64,000 nt of DNA. It comes from Streptomyces sp. NBC_00224. Its GTDB lineage: Bacteria; Actinomycetota; Actinomycetes; Streptomycetales; Streptomycetaceae. The stretch covers positions 6,239,501 through 6,303,500 of the forward strand of contig NZ_CP108106.1 of assembly GCF_041435195.1 (NCBI RefSeq), in the 5' to 3' direction. Below the pieces are notes generated by a model. The model did not search any database. It was not told the DNA's origin and was given only the letters and a program-made list of their open reading frames with translations. Shown here in pieces: positions 17,438 through 29,700 of this stretch; within the stretch, counting starts at the first letter, position 1, and each line of letters starts with the position of its first letter. The translations under genes and the position numbers were made by a program.

Positions 17438-19518
17438 GGTGTGGGTGACCCTCCGATCGGCGGGGACGGTCGCAGGACCAGCACGTGCGCGGGCGCGCGG
17501 CCCGGCTCTAGGCGCACGTAGTTGGTCCTGCCCCAGTGGTAGGTCTCACCGGTGAGCTCGTCGCGCACCGGGACGGACTCGTGCCACGAAAGGCCGAGTT
17601 CCGGCATGTCCAACGAGACCGTGGCCTCCTGGGTGTGGTGGGGGTCGAGGTTGGCGACCACCAGAACGGTGTTCGATCCCGAGCGCTTGCTGTACGCGAG
17701 CACCGCGTCGTTGTCGGTGTGGTGGAAGCGCAGCGAGCGCAGCTGCCGCAGCGCCGGGTGGCGGCGGCGGATCCGGTTCAGCGAGGTCAGCAGTGGGGCC
17801 AGCGAACGGCCCTCGCGCTCGGCCGCCTCCCAGTCCCGGGGCCGCAGCTCGTACTTCTCCGAGTTCAGGTACTCCTCGCTGCCGCCGTGCAGCGCCGCGT
17901 TCTCGCACAGCTCGTAGCCCGCGTACACGCCCCAGCTGGGCGCGAGCGTCGCGGCGAGCACCGCGCGCAGCTCGAAGGCGGGGCGGCCGCCGTGCTGGAG
18001 GTAGGCGTGCAGGATGTCCGGCGTGTTCACGAAGAAGTTGGGGCGCATGTACGCGGCCGCCTCGCCGGTCAGCTCGGTGAGGTAGTCGGTCAGCTCCTGC
18101 TTGGTGGTGCGCCAGGTGAAGTACGTGTACGACTGCTGGAAGCCGATCCGGGCCAGCGTGTGCATCATCGCGGGCCGGGTGAACGCCTCGGCCAGGAACA
18201 CCACGTCCGGGTCGGTCCCGTTGACCTCGGCGAGCACCTGCTCCCAGAACACCGCCGGCTTGGTGTGCGGATTGTCGACGCGGAAGATCCGCACCCCGTG
18301 GTCCATCCAGAACCGCAGGATCCGCACGGTCTCGGCGACCAGGCCCGGCATGTCCCGGTCGAAGGCGAGCGGGTAGATGTCCTGGTACTTCTTGGGCGGG
18401 TTCTCGGCGTACGCGATGGTGCCGTCCGCACGGTGGTGGAACCAGTCGGGGTGCTTGTCCACCCAGGGGTGGTCCGGCGAGCACTGGAGCGCGAAGTCGA
18501 GGGCGACCTCCATACGCAGATCGCGGGCCGTGCGCACGAAGTCGTCGAAGTCGTCGAGGGTGCCCAGGTCGGGGTGGATCGCGTCGTGCCCGCCGTCCGG
18601 CGAGCCGATGGCCCAGGGCACGCCCACGTCGCCGGGCGCGGCCGCCAGGCTGTTGTTGGGGCCCTTGCGGAACGTGGTGCCGATGGGGTGCACGGGCGGC
18701 AGATAGACCACGTCGAAGCCCATCGCGGCGACCGCGGGCAGCCGCTCGGCGGCGGTCCGGAACGTGCCGCTCACCGGCGGCTTCCCGGCCTGGACCACCG
18801 CGCCCTCGGAGCGCGGGAACAGCTCGTACCAGGAACCGAAGAGCGCCCGCTCGCGCTCGACCAGGAGCGACAGCGGCTCCGAGGCGCTGAGCAGTTCGCG
18901 CAGCGGGTACCGGGCGAGGGCCGCGTCGGCCTCGGGGGTGAGGGCCGCGGCCAGCCGGGCGGCCGGCGGGCGGGAGCCGTCGCGCAGCGCGTCCACCGCG
19001 GCGAGCACCGCCTCGCGGCCCTTGGTCTTCGGCACCCCGCGCGCGGCCCGCTCGTACAGCGCCGCGCCCTCGGCGAGGACGAGGTCGGTGTCCAGACCCG
19101 CCGGGATCTTGATCCCGGCGTACCGGCGCCAGGTGGCCACCGGGTCGCTCCACGCCTCGACCGTATACGACCAGCGCCCTTCGGCCGCCGGAGTGACCTC
19201 GGCGCCCCAGCGGTCGCTGCCGGGCGCCAGCTCGCGCATCGGCGTCCACGGTCCGGGCCGCCCGCGCGGGTCGCGCAGGACCACGTTGGCGGCCACCGAG
19301 TCATGGCCCTCGCGGAAGACGGTGGCGGTGACCATGAAGGTCTCGCCCGCCACCGCCTTCGCCGGCCTTCTGCCGCAGTCGACGGCGGGGCGGACGTCCA
19401 GGACGGGGATACGGCCGATGGGCAGATTCACGGGCTCACCTGGTGGCTGGTGGGTGCGGGGCGTGGCGGGGTCTGCTCTTTGTAACTGCTCCGTTGACGT
19501 TTGACGGGCTGCGGGCAT
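17434..19518 (-). CDS. glgE: Alpha-1,4-glucan:maltose-1-phosphate maltosyltransferase
   Basis: GH13_3 enzyme of 694 residues that adds maltose from maltose-1-phosphate to alpha-1,4-glucans. ATG 19518 is preceded by CAGGAG at a six-base gap, the best start; GTG 19431 at the [10 protein letters not shown] block is an alternative. An N-terminal beta domain precedes the barrel. The nucleophile Asp lies in [11 protein letters not shown] and the acid Glu in [11 protein letters not shown]. The sequence closely follows what I recall of Streptomyces coelicolor GlgE. It is the promoter-proximal gene of the block, overlapping treS by four bases and divergent from glgP. Confidence 0.95.
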   Translation of the reverse strand: MPAARQTSTEQLQRADPATPRTHQPPGEPVNLPIGRIPVLDVRPAVDCGRRPAKAVAGETFMVTATVFREGHDSVAANVVLRDPRGRPGPWTPMRELAPGSDRWGAEVTPAAEGRWSYTVEAWSDPVATWRRYAGIKIPAGLDTDLVLAEGAALYERAARGVPKTKGREAVLAAVDALRDGSRPPAARLAAALTPEADAALARYPLRELLSASEPLSLLVERERALFGSWYELFPRSEGAVVQAGKPPVSGTFRTAAERLPAVAAMGFDVVYLPPVHPIGTTFRKGPNNSLAAAPGDVGVPWAIGSPDGGHDAIHPDLGTLDDFDDFVRTARDLRMEVALDFALQCSPDHPWVDKHPDWFHHRADGTIAYAENPPKKYQDIYPLAFDRDMPGLVAETVRILRFWMDHGVRIFRVDNPHTKPAVFWEQVLAEVNGTDPDVVFLAEAFTRPAMMHTLARIGFQQSYTYFTWRTTKQELTDYLTELTGEAAAYMRPNFFVNTPDILHAYLQHGGRPAFELRAVLAATLAPSWGVYAGYELCENAALHGGSEEYLNSEKYELRPRDWEAAEREGRSLAPLLTSLNRIRRRHPALRQLRSLRFHHTDNDAVLAYSKRSGSNTVLVVANLDPHHTQEATVSLDMPELGLSWHESVPVRDELTGETYHWGRTNYVRLEPGRAPAHVLVLRPSPPIGGSPTP

Positions 19519-19937
19519 GGCCGCTCCTGTCCGCGTTCACTCGGGTGGCGGTTAGCGGTTGCACAGACGGCGTCCTACCGATGGAGCCTTCCACAGGCTC
19601 CGAGTGGGCATTCCGGTGGTTTGTTAACTACCTGGGCGTAACGGTTCAGACAAGGAAACGGCCCCGTCTTTCGGCGGGACCGCCCCAGAATTTGCCTACC
19701 CACAAGTTCAGTTGGTGCCCGGATCGCCGCCCGCCCGCCGTGGTACGGCGCGGCCGACCGCGCCCTTCGCAGCCTCCCGCCCCCGGGGGGACGCCCACAA
19801 GGGCGCACGCCGGGGGCGGTCGCCTCCGTGCGCCGTGGTAGTGCGGGGCGCCCGCCCACTACCTTCGAGGGTGAAGGACAGTCGAACAGAGCTGTACGTC
19901 CACCCTGTTGCGTACATCCCCTGCGAAGGTGGAACAC
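19519..19937. promoter_or_regulatory. Divergent glgE-glgP intergenic region
   Basis: A 419-base gap between divergent glycogen genes. It contains a 6-base inverted repeat (GGAGCC at 19583-19588, GGCTCC at 19596-19601, 7-base loop) in the 5' leader of glgE, an AT-rich patch TTTGTTAACTA near 19620-19630 that could hold promoter elements, and a GC-rich stretch before the glgP ribosome site AAGGTGG (19926-19932). No coding sequence is convincing here. Confidence 0.5.
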
Positions 19938-22574
19938 GTGAAGGCAATCCGTCGATTCACCGTCCGCCCCGTCCTCCCCGAGCCCCTGCGGCCGCTGAGC
20001 GAGCTGGCCCGCAATCTGCGCTGGTCCTGGCATCCCGAGACCCGCGAACTCTTCCAGTCCGTCGACCCCGAGGGATGGCGGGCGGCCGGAGAGGATCCCG
20101 TGCGCCTGCTGGGGTCGGTCTCCGCCGCCCGGCTCGCCGCGCTGGCCGAGGACCGCCGCTTCGTCCGTTCCCTTACCGCCTGCGCCGACGACCTCGCCGA
20201 CTATCTGGGCGGGCGGCGGTGGTACCAGGAGCAGCCCGAGGGGCTGCCCCGTGCCATCGCCTACTTCTCGCCGGAGTTCGGGATCACCGCCGCCCTGCCG
20301 CAGTACTCGGGCGGGCTCGGCATCCTCGCCGGCGACCATCTGAAGTCCGCGAGCGACCTCGGCGTACCGCTGATCGGCGTCGGGCTCCTCTACCGGCACG
20401 GCTACTTCCGCCAGTCGCTCTCGCGCGACGGCTGGCAGCAGGAGCACTATCCCGTGCTCGACCCCAACGAGCTGCCGCTCGCGCTGCTGAGGGAGGCCGA
20501 CGGCGAGCCCGCCCGGATCTCGCTGCACCTGCCCGGCGGCCGCGCGCTGCACGCGGTGGTCTGGATCGCCCGGGTCGGCCGGGTCCCGCTGTTGATGCTC
20601 GACTCGGACGTGGAGGGGAACGGCCCGGGCGAACGCGACGTCACCGACCGGCTGTACGGGGGCGGCAGCGAGCACCGGCTGCTCCAGGAGATGCTGCTCG
20701 GCATCGGCGGGGTGCGGGCGGTGCGCGCGTACTGCCGGATCACCGGGCACCCCGCGCCCGAGGTCTTCCACACCAACGAGGGCCACGCGGGCTTCCTCGG
20801 TCTGGAGCGCATCCGCGAACTCGCCGGTGAGGGGCTTGAGTTCGACGCGGCCCTGGAGTCGGTGCGGGCCGGGACCGTCTTCACCACCCACACCCCGGTC
20901 CCCGCCGGGATCGACCGCTTCGACCGCGAGCTGGTCGCCCACCACCTCGGCGACGACGGCGAGCTGCCGGGCGTGGAGGTCTCGAAGATCCTCCAGCTCG
21001 GCATGGAGACCTACCCCGGCGGTGAGCCCAACCTGTTCAACATGGCCGTGATGGGGCTGCGCCTGGCCCAGCGCGCCAACGGCGTCTCCACCCTGCACGG
21101 GGAGGTCAGCCGGGAGATGTTCGCGGGCCTGTGGCCCGGGTTCGACCCCTCGGAGGTGCCGATCACCTCCATCACCAACGGAGTGCACGCGCCGACCTGG
21201 GTGGCGCCCGAAGTGTTCCGGCTCGGCGCCAGACAGATCGGCGCCGGGCGCGCCGAGGACGCGCTGAGCGTGGGCGGCTCGGCGCGCTGGGACGCGGTCG
21301 CCGACATCCCCGACACGGAGATCTGGGAGCTCAGGCGAGAGCTGCGCGAACAGCTGGTCCTCGAAGTGCGCGAGCGGCTGCACGCGTCGTGGCGCACCCG
21401 CGGGGCCGGCACGGCCGAGCTCGGCTGGGTGGACGGGGTGCTCGACCCCGACGTCCTCACCATCGGCTTCGCCCGCCGCGTCCCCTCGTACAAGCGGCTG
21501 ACCCTGATGCTCCGCGACCGGGACCGGCTGATGGAGCTGCTGCTCCATCCGACCCGGCCGGTGCAGATCGTGGTGGCGGGCAAGGCGCACCCCGCCGACG
21601 ACAGCGGCAAGCGGCTGGTCCAGGAGCTGGTGCGGTTCGCCGACGACCCCCGGGTGCGCCACCGCATCGTCTTCCTGCCCGACTACGGGATGGCGATGGC
21701 CAAGAAGCTCTACCCGGGCTGCGACGTGTGGCTCAACAATCCGCTGCGGCCCCTTGAGGCGTGCGGGACCAGCGGGATGAAGGCCGCGCTGAACGGGTGC
21801 CTCAACCTGTCGGTCCTGGACGGCTGGTGGGACGAGTGGTTCGAGCCGGACTTCGGCTGGGCCATCCCGACCGCCGACGGCTCCGCCACCGACGAGGACC
21901 GCAGGGACCAGCTGGAGTCGGCCGCCCTGTACGACCTGATCGAGGACCGGGTGGCGCCGCGCTTCTACGACCGGGGCGCGGGCGGGCTGCCCGGCCGCTG
22001 GATCGAGATGGTCCGCGAGACCCTCACCTCGCTCGGCCCGAAGGTGTTGGCGGGGCGGATGGTGCGTGAGTACGTGGAGCGGCTGTACGCGCCCGCCGCC
22101 CACGCCCACCGTGACCTCGATCCGGACACGGCCCGGGAGCTGGCGGCCTGGAAGGCCCGGGTGCGGGCGGCCTGGCCGCAGGTGGCCGTCGACCACGTGG
22201 AGGCGGTGGCCGCGACCGCGCCGAACGGTCACGCGGAGCTCGGTTCCACGCTCGCCCTGCGGGTGCGGGCGGGGCTCGGCGGGCTCCAGCCGGACGATGT
22301 GGAGGTGCAGGCGGTCGCGGGGCGGGTGGACGCCGCCGACACGCTCGCGGAGGCCCGTACGGTCGCCCTGAAGCCCGCGGGCGGCCCGGACCTGGAGGGA
22401 CGCTGGGTGTACGAGGGCCCGCTGGCCCTGGACCGGACCGGCCCCTACGGCTACACGGTCCGCGTCCTGCCGGCCCACCGGCTCCTGGCCGACGGCGCCG
22501 GCGGCACCGACATCGGACTGGTCGCGCTGCCGACCGAGGCGACGGGGGAGGGGGCGGGGGTGTTGATGCGCTGA
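19938..22574 (+). CDS. glgP: Alpha-glucan (glycogen) phosphorylase
   Basis: GT35 phosphorylase, 878 residues, releasing glucose-1-phosphate from alpha-1,4-glucans. The start is GTG 19938 (VKAIRRFTVRP) with AAGGTGG upstream. The short N-terminal DUF3417-like domain (ELARNLRWSWHPETRELF) marks the archaeal/actinobacterial subtype that lacks the long regulatory N-terminus of the E. coli enzymes. The PLP lysine is in the CGTSGMKAALNG segment near residue 615. The catalytic histidine region TNEGHAGFLGLE is present. It is divergent from glgE, pairing glucan breakdown with synthesis. Confidence 0.93.
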   Translation: MKAIRRFTVRPVLPEPLRPLSELARNLRWSWHPETRELFQSVDPEGWRAAGEDPVRLLGSVSAARLAALAEDRRFVRSLTACADDLADYLGGRRWYQEQPEGLPRAIAYFSPEFGITAALPQYSGGLGILAGDHLKSASDLGVPLIGVGLLYRHGYFRQSLSRDGWQQEHYPVLDPNELPLALLREADGEPARISLHLPGGRALHAVVWIARVGRVPLLMLDSDVEGNGPGERDVTDRLYGGGSEHRLLQEMLLGIGGVRAVRAYCRITGHPAPEVFHTNEGHAGFLGLERIRELAGEGLEFDAALESVRAGTVFTTHTPVPAGIDRFDRELVAHHLGDDGELPGVEVSKILQLGMETYPGGEPNLFNMAVMGLRLAQRANGVSTLHGEVSREMFAGLWPGFDPSEVPITSITNGVHAPTWVAPEVFRLGARQIGAGRAEDALSVGGSARWDAVADIPDTEIWELRRELREQLVLEVRERLHASWRTRGAGTAELGWVDGVLDPDVLTIGFARRVPSYKRLTLMLRDRDRLMELLLHPTRPVQIVVAGKAHPADDSGKRLVQELVRFADDPRVRHRIVFLPDYGMAMAKKLYPGCDVWLNNPLRPLEACGTSGMKAALNGCLNLSVLDGWWDEWFEPDFGWAIPTADGSATDEDRRDQLESAALYDLIEDRVAPRFYDRGAGGLPGRWIEMVRETLTSLGPKVLAGRMVREYVERLYAPAAHAHRDLDPDTARELAAWKARVRAAWPQVAVDHVEAVAATAPNGHAELGSTLALRVRAGLGGLQPDDVEVQAVAGRVDAADTLAEARTVALKPAGGPDLEGRWVYEGPLALDRTGPYGYTVRVLPAHRLLADGAGGTDIGLVALPTEATGEGAGVLMR

Positions 22575-22641
22575 GGGCGAATGGGTTGTACCGTACGTCG
22601 GCCGCTGCCATGCACCCCGTACGGAACTGCGAGGTCCGATT

Positions 22642-22998
22642 GTGAATCCTGCCGAGAATGTCGCCGCTCGTCCCATACGTCCGTATGGGACCTGGGCGGC
22701 GCGCACGGGCCTCGCGCTGCTGCCCTTCGCGACCCTGGGGCTGCTGTGCCCGGTGCCGTCGCTGGTGATCGCCATCAAGCGGCACCGGAGCGCGGACTGG
22801 GTCGCCTTCGCGGTCTTCTGCGCGGTGTGGGTGTCCTGGGTGCTCCAGCTGGCGACCACTCCGGACACCACGCACGGCATGAGGTTCGCGGCCGACGTGC
22901 TGCTCATCGGGCTGTCGACGGCCGGGGCGGCCGCGCACGCCTGGAAGGCGTGGCCGGCGACCCGGCAGTCCCCGAACGAGAACGGCAAGAGCGCGTGA
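22642..22998 (+). CDS. Small hypothetical membrane protein
   Basis: Unrecognised 118-residue protein from GTG 22642 with GAGG about eight bases upstream. Three hydrophobic segments are visible: about residues 23-45 (GLALLPFATLGLLCPVPSLV), 53-70 (VAFAVFCAVWVSWVLQL) and 83-101 (AADVLLIGLSTAGAAAHAW). A basic KRHRS loop sits between the first two. Its stop overlaps the GTG of the next gene (GTGA), so the two are coupled and probably work together at the membrane. No function can be assigned. Confidence 0.75.
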   Translation: MNPAENVAARPIRPYGTWAARTGLALLPFATLGLLCPVPSLVIAIKRHRSADWVAFAVFCAVWVSWVLQLATTPDTTHGMRFAADVLLIGLSTAGAAAHAWKAWPATRQSPNENGKSA

Positions 22999-23627
22999 AG
23001 CAGGTCAAGCAGGTACGTCAGGCCCGGGCGGCGAAGGCCGCCCGGGAGGAGCAGGACAAGAAGGACAGATACGCGCGCTACCGGGTGCGCTTCGCCCGGC
23101 TCACGGCGTTGGCGCGGGTGCACCGGCGCCGGATCTGGATCGCCGCGGGCGCGGCGGCGGCCGTCGCCGTCGCCGCGGTGCTCGTCTCGGTGCTGGGCGG
23201 GGACGACAAGCCGGGGCCGCCGGATCCGCGGGCCCGGCAGTACAAGAACGTCGACGCCTGTCTGCTGACCGGGGACAAGGGCGTCACCGAGGGCACGGAG
23301 GGCGCGCCGGTGTGGGCGGGAATGCAGGACGCCTCGAAGGCCACCCACGCGCGCGTCAACTTCGTCCCCGTGACGGGCGAGCAGACCGCCGCCAACGCCA
23401 CCCCGTTCGTCAACAGCCTCCTCCAGCGCTCCTGCGACGTGGTCGTGGCGGTCGGCAAGGCTCCGGTGGCGGCGGCCGAGGCGGCGGCGAAGGCCCACCC
23501 CAAGGTCCGTTTCGTGGTGGTCGGTTCAGAGGCCGCGGCGGCCAATGTGACGGCTGTGAAGCCGGGTGACGGAGTGCGGGCGGATGTCGCCCGGGCTGTC
23601 GAGCAGGGGGTCAATACACCCGGTTAG
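22995..23627 (+). CDS. Membrane-anchored BMP/periplasmic-binding-like protein
   Basis: 210-residue protein from GTG 22995, translationally coupled to the preceding membrane protein. The N-terminus is a highly charged cytoplasmic helix (KQVKQVRQARAAKAAREEQD), followed by one membrane helix at about residues 52-72 and an outside domain. That domain resembles the first half of a BMP/periplasmic-binding-protein fold: VDACLLTGDKGVTEG, NSLLQRSCDVVVAVG and HPKVRFVVVGS strands. There is no lipobox and no second lobe, so it is shorter than true ABC substrate-binding proteins (usually about 330 residues or more). Ligand binding for signalling rather than transport is one possibility; the role is unknown. 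Confidence 0.7.
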   Translation: MKQVKQVRQARAAKAAREEQDKKDRYARYRVRFARLTALARVHRRRIWIAAGAAAAVAVAAVLVSVLGGDDKPGPPDPRARQYKNVDACLLTGDKGVTEGTEGAPVWAGMQDASKATHARVNFVPVTGEQTAANATPFVNSLLQRSCDVVVAVGKAPVAAAEAAAKAHPKVRFVVVGSEAAAANVTAVKPGDGVRADVARAVEQGVNTPG

Positions 23628-23770
23628 CCCGGAATTTGTTGTTCCGCACCGCATGAACATGGCAAAGGAATGTCAAAGGATCATGGGGTGGAAGCAACCT
23701 CCGGAAACGCGTGGGGCACGATCGCTGGGCTTTGTCTTCTGTAAGCCTCGCGTAAGTAAAGGCTGTCTCA

Positions 23771-26700
23771 ATGCGCGCTCGATGGGCCCGAACGTCCCGT
23801 CTTCTGTTTCCACCCGGTAGAACCGGACACCGCAGGGCCAGGAGGATCGCCCTCCTGGTCCTGCTGGCTTTCTCCTTCATGCTGACGACGGAGACAGCGG
23901 AAGCCACCGGGGCCACGCTGCCCCGTCTGTCCATGCCCAAGTGGTCCCTGTCGGGTATGTGGGAGTGGGCCAACAAGTCCCCGCTCGACACCCCGGACCA
24001 GCGAAGCGGCACCGCCCGCGGCAAGAGCCACACCGCCGCCGCCAAGCAGACCCGGGCCAAGGGCGGCAACGGCCACCGGCCCGGCAAGGGCAAGGGCGAA
24101 CTCGGCGCGTACGAGCGGCCGCAGGACAAGACCGAGCCGGTGAAGACCGGCAAGGCGGCCGGGAGCGCCAAGAGCTTCGACGCCCGCACCAGCCGGCGCG
24201 ACGCCAAGAAGTCGACGGCGACCTCGGACTTCTACACCAACGCCGACGGCTCCACGACGGTGCGCCACTACACCGGCCGCTCCAACTTCAAGGGCGCCGA
24301 CGGCAGCTGGAAGCAGATCGACACCAAGCTGCGCGAGGAGAAGGGCGGCCGGCTGGTCGAGAACGCCAACTCGCTCGGCGTCGCCTTCGCCCCCGACGCG
24401 GTCACCCCCGACCTCGCCTCGGTCGACTTCGGTTCCGGGCGCGCGCTGTCGTACGGGCTGCACGGCGCCGCCAAGAGCGAGCCGGTGGTCGACGGCGACT
24501 CCACCGCCACGTACGACAACGTTCTCAAGGACACCGACCTCAAGCTGTCGCCGCTGACCGAGGGCTTCAAGGAGCGCATCGTCCTGCGCTCCAAGGCGGC
24601 GCCCAACACCTGGCTCTTCCCGCTGAAGGCGAAGGGGCTCACCCCGAGGATCGCGGCCAACGGCGACGTGGTGTTCACCGACGCCGACGGCAAGGTGACC
24701 GCGACCGTCCCGCACGCCTTCATGGAGGACTCGAAGATCGACCCGCGCTCGGGCGACGCCGCCCAGTCCCGCGCGGTCACCTATGAGCTCACCACCCTGG
24801 ACGGCGCCCCCGCGCTGCGGATGACCGCCGACCGGGCCTGGCTGGACGACCCGAAGCGGGTCTTCCCGGTCACCGTCGACCCGACGGTGACGGCCAGCAA
24901 CTCGACGTACACCCAGAACACCATCGGCGGGGACCACTCCACCGAGAACATGATCAAGGTGGGGTCGTACGACTCCGGTACCAACAAGGCGAACTCGTTC
25001 CTCCAGTTCTCCTCGCTCGGCACCACACTGGCCGGCCAGAAGGTCACCGCGGCGACCCTGAACGTCTACGCGGTCTGGTCCTCGACCTGCACCGCCGAGC
25101 CGTTCAACGTCCACCCGGTCACCAAGGCCTGGACGCCCTCCACGGTCACCAGCTACCCCGGCCCGACCTACGGCTCGGCGATCGGCTCGGCGACGCCGGC
25201 GCCCGGCGCGTCCTGCACCAACTCCTCCAGCTCCACGAGCGTCGGCGTGAAGATGCCCGTCCCGCTCAACACCGGCTGGTTCAACACGGTCGCGGGCGGC
25301 GGTGCCAACTACGGCCTCGCGATGACCGCGATCACCAGTGACATGCTGCACTGGAAGAAGTTCCACTCGGACAACTCCACCACCGCGGGCTTCCGCCCGG
25401 CGCTCGACCTCACCTACACGGCCAATGTGGCCCCGCAGGTCAACGCCCAGTACCCGCCGGAGAACCACCAGGCCAACACGCTCCGCCCGGAGCTCACGGT
25501 CTACGCGACCGACGCCGACCACGGCCCGAGCGCCCTGTCGTACTCCTTCGACGTCTTCGACGCGGACTCCACCAGCCAGACCCCGGTGGTCAGCTCCGGC
25601 ACCCTCACCCAGGGCGCCTGGGCGATCCCGGCCGGCAAGCTGAAGTGGAGCAAGAACTACCTCTGGTTCGCCACCGTCAGCGACGGCACCAACTCGGTGT
25701 CGTACGACAGCCGGTTCACCACCGCCGTGCCGCAGCCGCCGGTGACCTCGGGGCTCAGCCAGAACACCGACGGCCACGAGTTCGACCCGAGCGACGGCAA
25801 CTACACCACCGACGACACCGACGCGGACGTCGAGGTCACCGGGCCCTCGCTCTCCATCGAGCGCTCCTACAACAGCCTCGACCCGCGCCAGGACAGCGCG
25901 TTCGGCGCGGGCTGGGCGACCATCGCGGACATGAAGGCCGCCGAGGTCAAGGACGGCTCCGGCGCGGTCACCAGCGTGGTCATCACCTACCCCGGCGGTG
26001 AGCAGGTCGCCTTCGGCCGCAACAGCGACGGCACCTTCGTCCCGCCGCTGGGCCGGTACGCCCGCTTCCAGGCGGTCACCGGCGGCTACACGCTGGTCGA
26101 CAAGGACTTCACCACCTACAGCTTCACCCAGACCACGGCCAGGGTCGGGGTCTACGCGATCAAGACCATCACGGACTTCGCGAACCGTGGGGAAACGTTC
26201 CTCTACACCAACAACCAGCTGACCAAGATCACGAACACCACGTCCAACCGTTCGCTGACCCTCAGCTGGCAGACCCCCGCGGGCGCCACCGCCGCGCACG
26301 TCAACACGGTCGCCACCGACCCGTCGACGGCGGGCGACTCGGCCACCGCGCAGACCTGGCAGTACAGCTACACCGGTGACCAGCTCACCAAGGTCTGCCC
26401 GCCCGCCGACTGGTCCAAGTGCATCACCTACGGGTACGCCACCGGCAACCACTACCGCACCACGGTCCTCGACGAGGACCCGTTCGCGTACTGGCGGCTC
26501 GGCGAGGCGGCCGGTGACGGCGTCGCCAAGGACGCGGTCGACCTCAACCAGGGCAAGTACAACGGCATCTACCACAACGTGACCACCGGTGGCACCGGCG
26601 TGCTCGCCGGGTCCACCCAGCCGGCCGCCACGTTCAACGGCACCAGCAGCTACGTGGAGATACCCAGCGCCCCGGGCGCGACCCCCTCGTACGCGACGGT

Positions 26701-29700
26701 CTCGCTCTGGTTCAAGACCTCCCAGGCGGGCGGTGTCCTCTTCTACTACGGCGACAAGCCGCTGAGCGACCCCGACCCGGTGGGCACCACGACCCACAAC
26801 ACCCCGGCGGTCTACGTCGGTACCGACGGCAAGCTGCACGGCTGCTTCGCCTCGTCGCCCGGCTGCAACACGACGATCGTCTCCGCCGCCGCCGTCAACG
26901 ACAACAAGTGGCACCAGGCAGTCCTCACCGGCGCCGCCACCACCATGTCGCTCTACCTCGACGGCGTCGCCCAGGGCACCAAGGCCGGCACCATCAACGA
27001 CTGGGCGCAGCCCTACCTCACCCTCGGCGCCGGGGTGAACACCGACGGCTGGCCGAACATGAACGCGGCCGACCCGCTCGGCCACTTCAGCGGCCAGCTC
27101 GCCGAGGCGGCGATCTACTCCGAGCCGCTGAGCCAGGACGTCATCACCGCCCAGTACCAGGCGGCGACCCGGCCCGCCGGACTGCTCAACAAGATCACCA
27201 CGCCGAACGGCAAGAGCCAGAGCGCCGTCACCTACTCCACCGCCGACGACATGGTCACCCAGGCCGTCGACGGCGACGGCGGCACCTGGAAGCTCAACCC
27301 GGCCACCGTGACCGGCTCCTCGCAGGTCTACCGCTCGGCCGTGATGGGCGACGCGCCCTCCGGGTACTGGCGCCTCGGTGACGTCCAGGGCGCGCCGCAG
27401 GCCGCCAACGAGGTGCACACCGGCTTCGGCACGTACAACACGGTCACCCAGGGCGCCGAGGGTCCGTTCGGTCCCGACGACGCGACGGCGGTCGACTTCG
27501 ACGGCGCGACCTCCTTCGCCGAGCTGCCGTACGCCCCGCTGCACCGCTCCGGCAACCGGGCGATCGAGCTGTGGTTCCGCACCGCGAAGCCCGGTGTGAT
27601 CGCCGCCGACCAGGCCCGGGTCCCCAATGACCCGGCGGGCGCGGGCGCGGCCTACTCGCCGCTGATGTACGTGGGCGCGGACGGCAAGCTGCGCGGCCAC
27701 TGGTGGAGCGCCACCGGCAGCGGCACGACCGACTTCGGCTCCAAGACGGCGGTCACCGACAACACCTGGCACCACGCGGTCCTCTCCGCCTCCGGCACCA
27801 CCCAGACGCTCTACCTGGACGGCGAGAAGCAGGCCGACTACACCGGCGCCGCCGGTGACCAGACGACCACCCGCACCTTCATCGGCGCGGGCTTCACCAA
27901 GGGCTGGATCAGCTCGCCCTCCGACGTCAGCTACTTCGACGGCTCCATCGCCGAAGTCGGCTTCTACGCGCAGCCGCTGACCGCGGACGAGGTCGGCCGC
28001 CACTACTCGGCCGCCAAGGCGTCCTCGGGCACCGCCCCGGTCCGCACGGTCAAGCTGACCGACCCGACCGACAAGACGCTGACCTACGTGTACGACGCGG
28101 AGCTGGGCAACCGGCTGCTCGCCGCGTACGACACCGCGGGCAACCGGACGACGTACGGGTACGACACCTCCGGCTTCCTGCACACCGTCACGGACGCCAA
28201 CGGGAACCGCTCGGTGACCGGCCACGACGTGCGCGGCAACACGGTCTCCACGACCACCTGCCAGAACACGGCCGCCAACACCTGTGCCACCGAGTACTAC
28301 ACGTTCTACCCGGACGCGACCACGCTGTTCCCGGCGATGGACCCGCGCAACGACCTGGTGCTCACCGAGCGCGACGGCCGTTCCTCGGGCCCCACCGACA
28401 ACACGTACCTCACCAGCTACACCTATGACACGGGCGGAAACGTCACTTCGGTGACCACCCCGCCGGTGCCGGGCTCGCCCGCGGGCCGTACGGGCTCCAC
28501 GGTGTACACCACCGCGACCACCGTCGCGGCCGAGGGCGGCACCAACTACGCCCCGGCCGGACTCGTCGCCGAGGTGCGCACGCCCGGTGGCCGCAGCACC
28601 AAGTACACCTACTTCAAGAACGGCGACCTGGCGCAGATCACCGACGCCAACGGCGCCTCGGGGAAGTACACGTACGACAACCTGGGCCGCCAGATCACCA
28701 AGACGGAGGTCTCCGACTCCTATCCGGCGGGTCTGACGACCACGCTGGCGTACGACAAGGACGACCAGGTCGTCTCGGAGATCAGCCCCAAGGTCACCAA
28801 CCGGGTCACCGGCGCCGTCCACCAGGCGAAGTCGACGACCGTCTTCGACCCGGACGGCAACGTCCAGTCCCAGACGGTCGCGGACACCACCGGCGGCGAC
28901 ACCGCCCGGGTCACCTCGATGACGTACGACGCCTACAACCGGGTCGCGACCCGGACGGACCCGGGCGGCGACGTCACCGCGTTCGCGTACGACGTCTACG
29001 GCAACAAGGTCAAGGAGACGGACCCGGTCGGGAACGTCAACGAGTACACCTTCGACGCCGAGGGCCGTCCGCTCACCACCAGTCTGCTCAACTACACCGG
29101 CGACCCGAACAGCCCCTCCGCTCCCACCAAGCTGGTGCAGGAGTCGCGGGCGTACGACCCGGCGGGCCGGCTCGCGTCGATCACCGACGCGATGGGCTGG
29201 GCCACCGAGTACACGTACACCGACGACGGCCTGTCCGCGTCCGTGGTGCGCAGGGACCCGCAGAACAACAAGTCGTTCACCGAGCAGGCCAACACCTACG
29301 ACGCGGCCGGGAACCTGACCAAGCAGGTGACCAACGACGGCACCACGACCACCTCGTTCACGGTGGACGCGGCCGACCGTACGACGTCGACGACGATGGA
29401 CCCGGGCGGGCTCGCCCGCACCAGCAAGGTCTCATACGACCCGGACGACAACGTCGTGTCGGAGACGGACCTCGACCCCACCGGTGACACCAGCACCACC
29501 GACACGCGCTACGACGCGCTCGGCAACGTCACCGGCTCCACCGTCCACGACGGCACCACCGCGCCGGTGGGCCGCTGGAAGCTCAACGAGACCAGCGGCA
29601 CCAACGCGGCGGACTCCTCCGGCGGCAACAACAAGGTCACCTTCGGCACCGGCGTCACCCGCTCCACCGAGCAGGGCGGCAGCGCGGTCTTCGACGGCAC

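Noticed and set aside
19575..23498. Long minus-strand open frame across glgP and the following genes
   Set aside because: Composition is typical of antisense shadow coding, and the sense strand holds an unambiguous phosphorylase.
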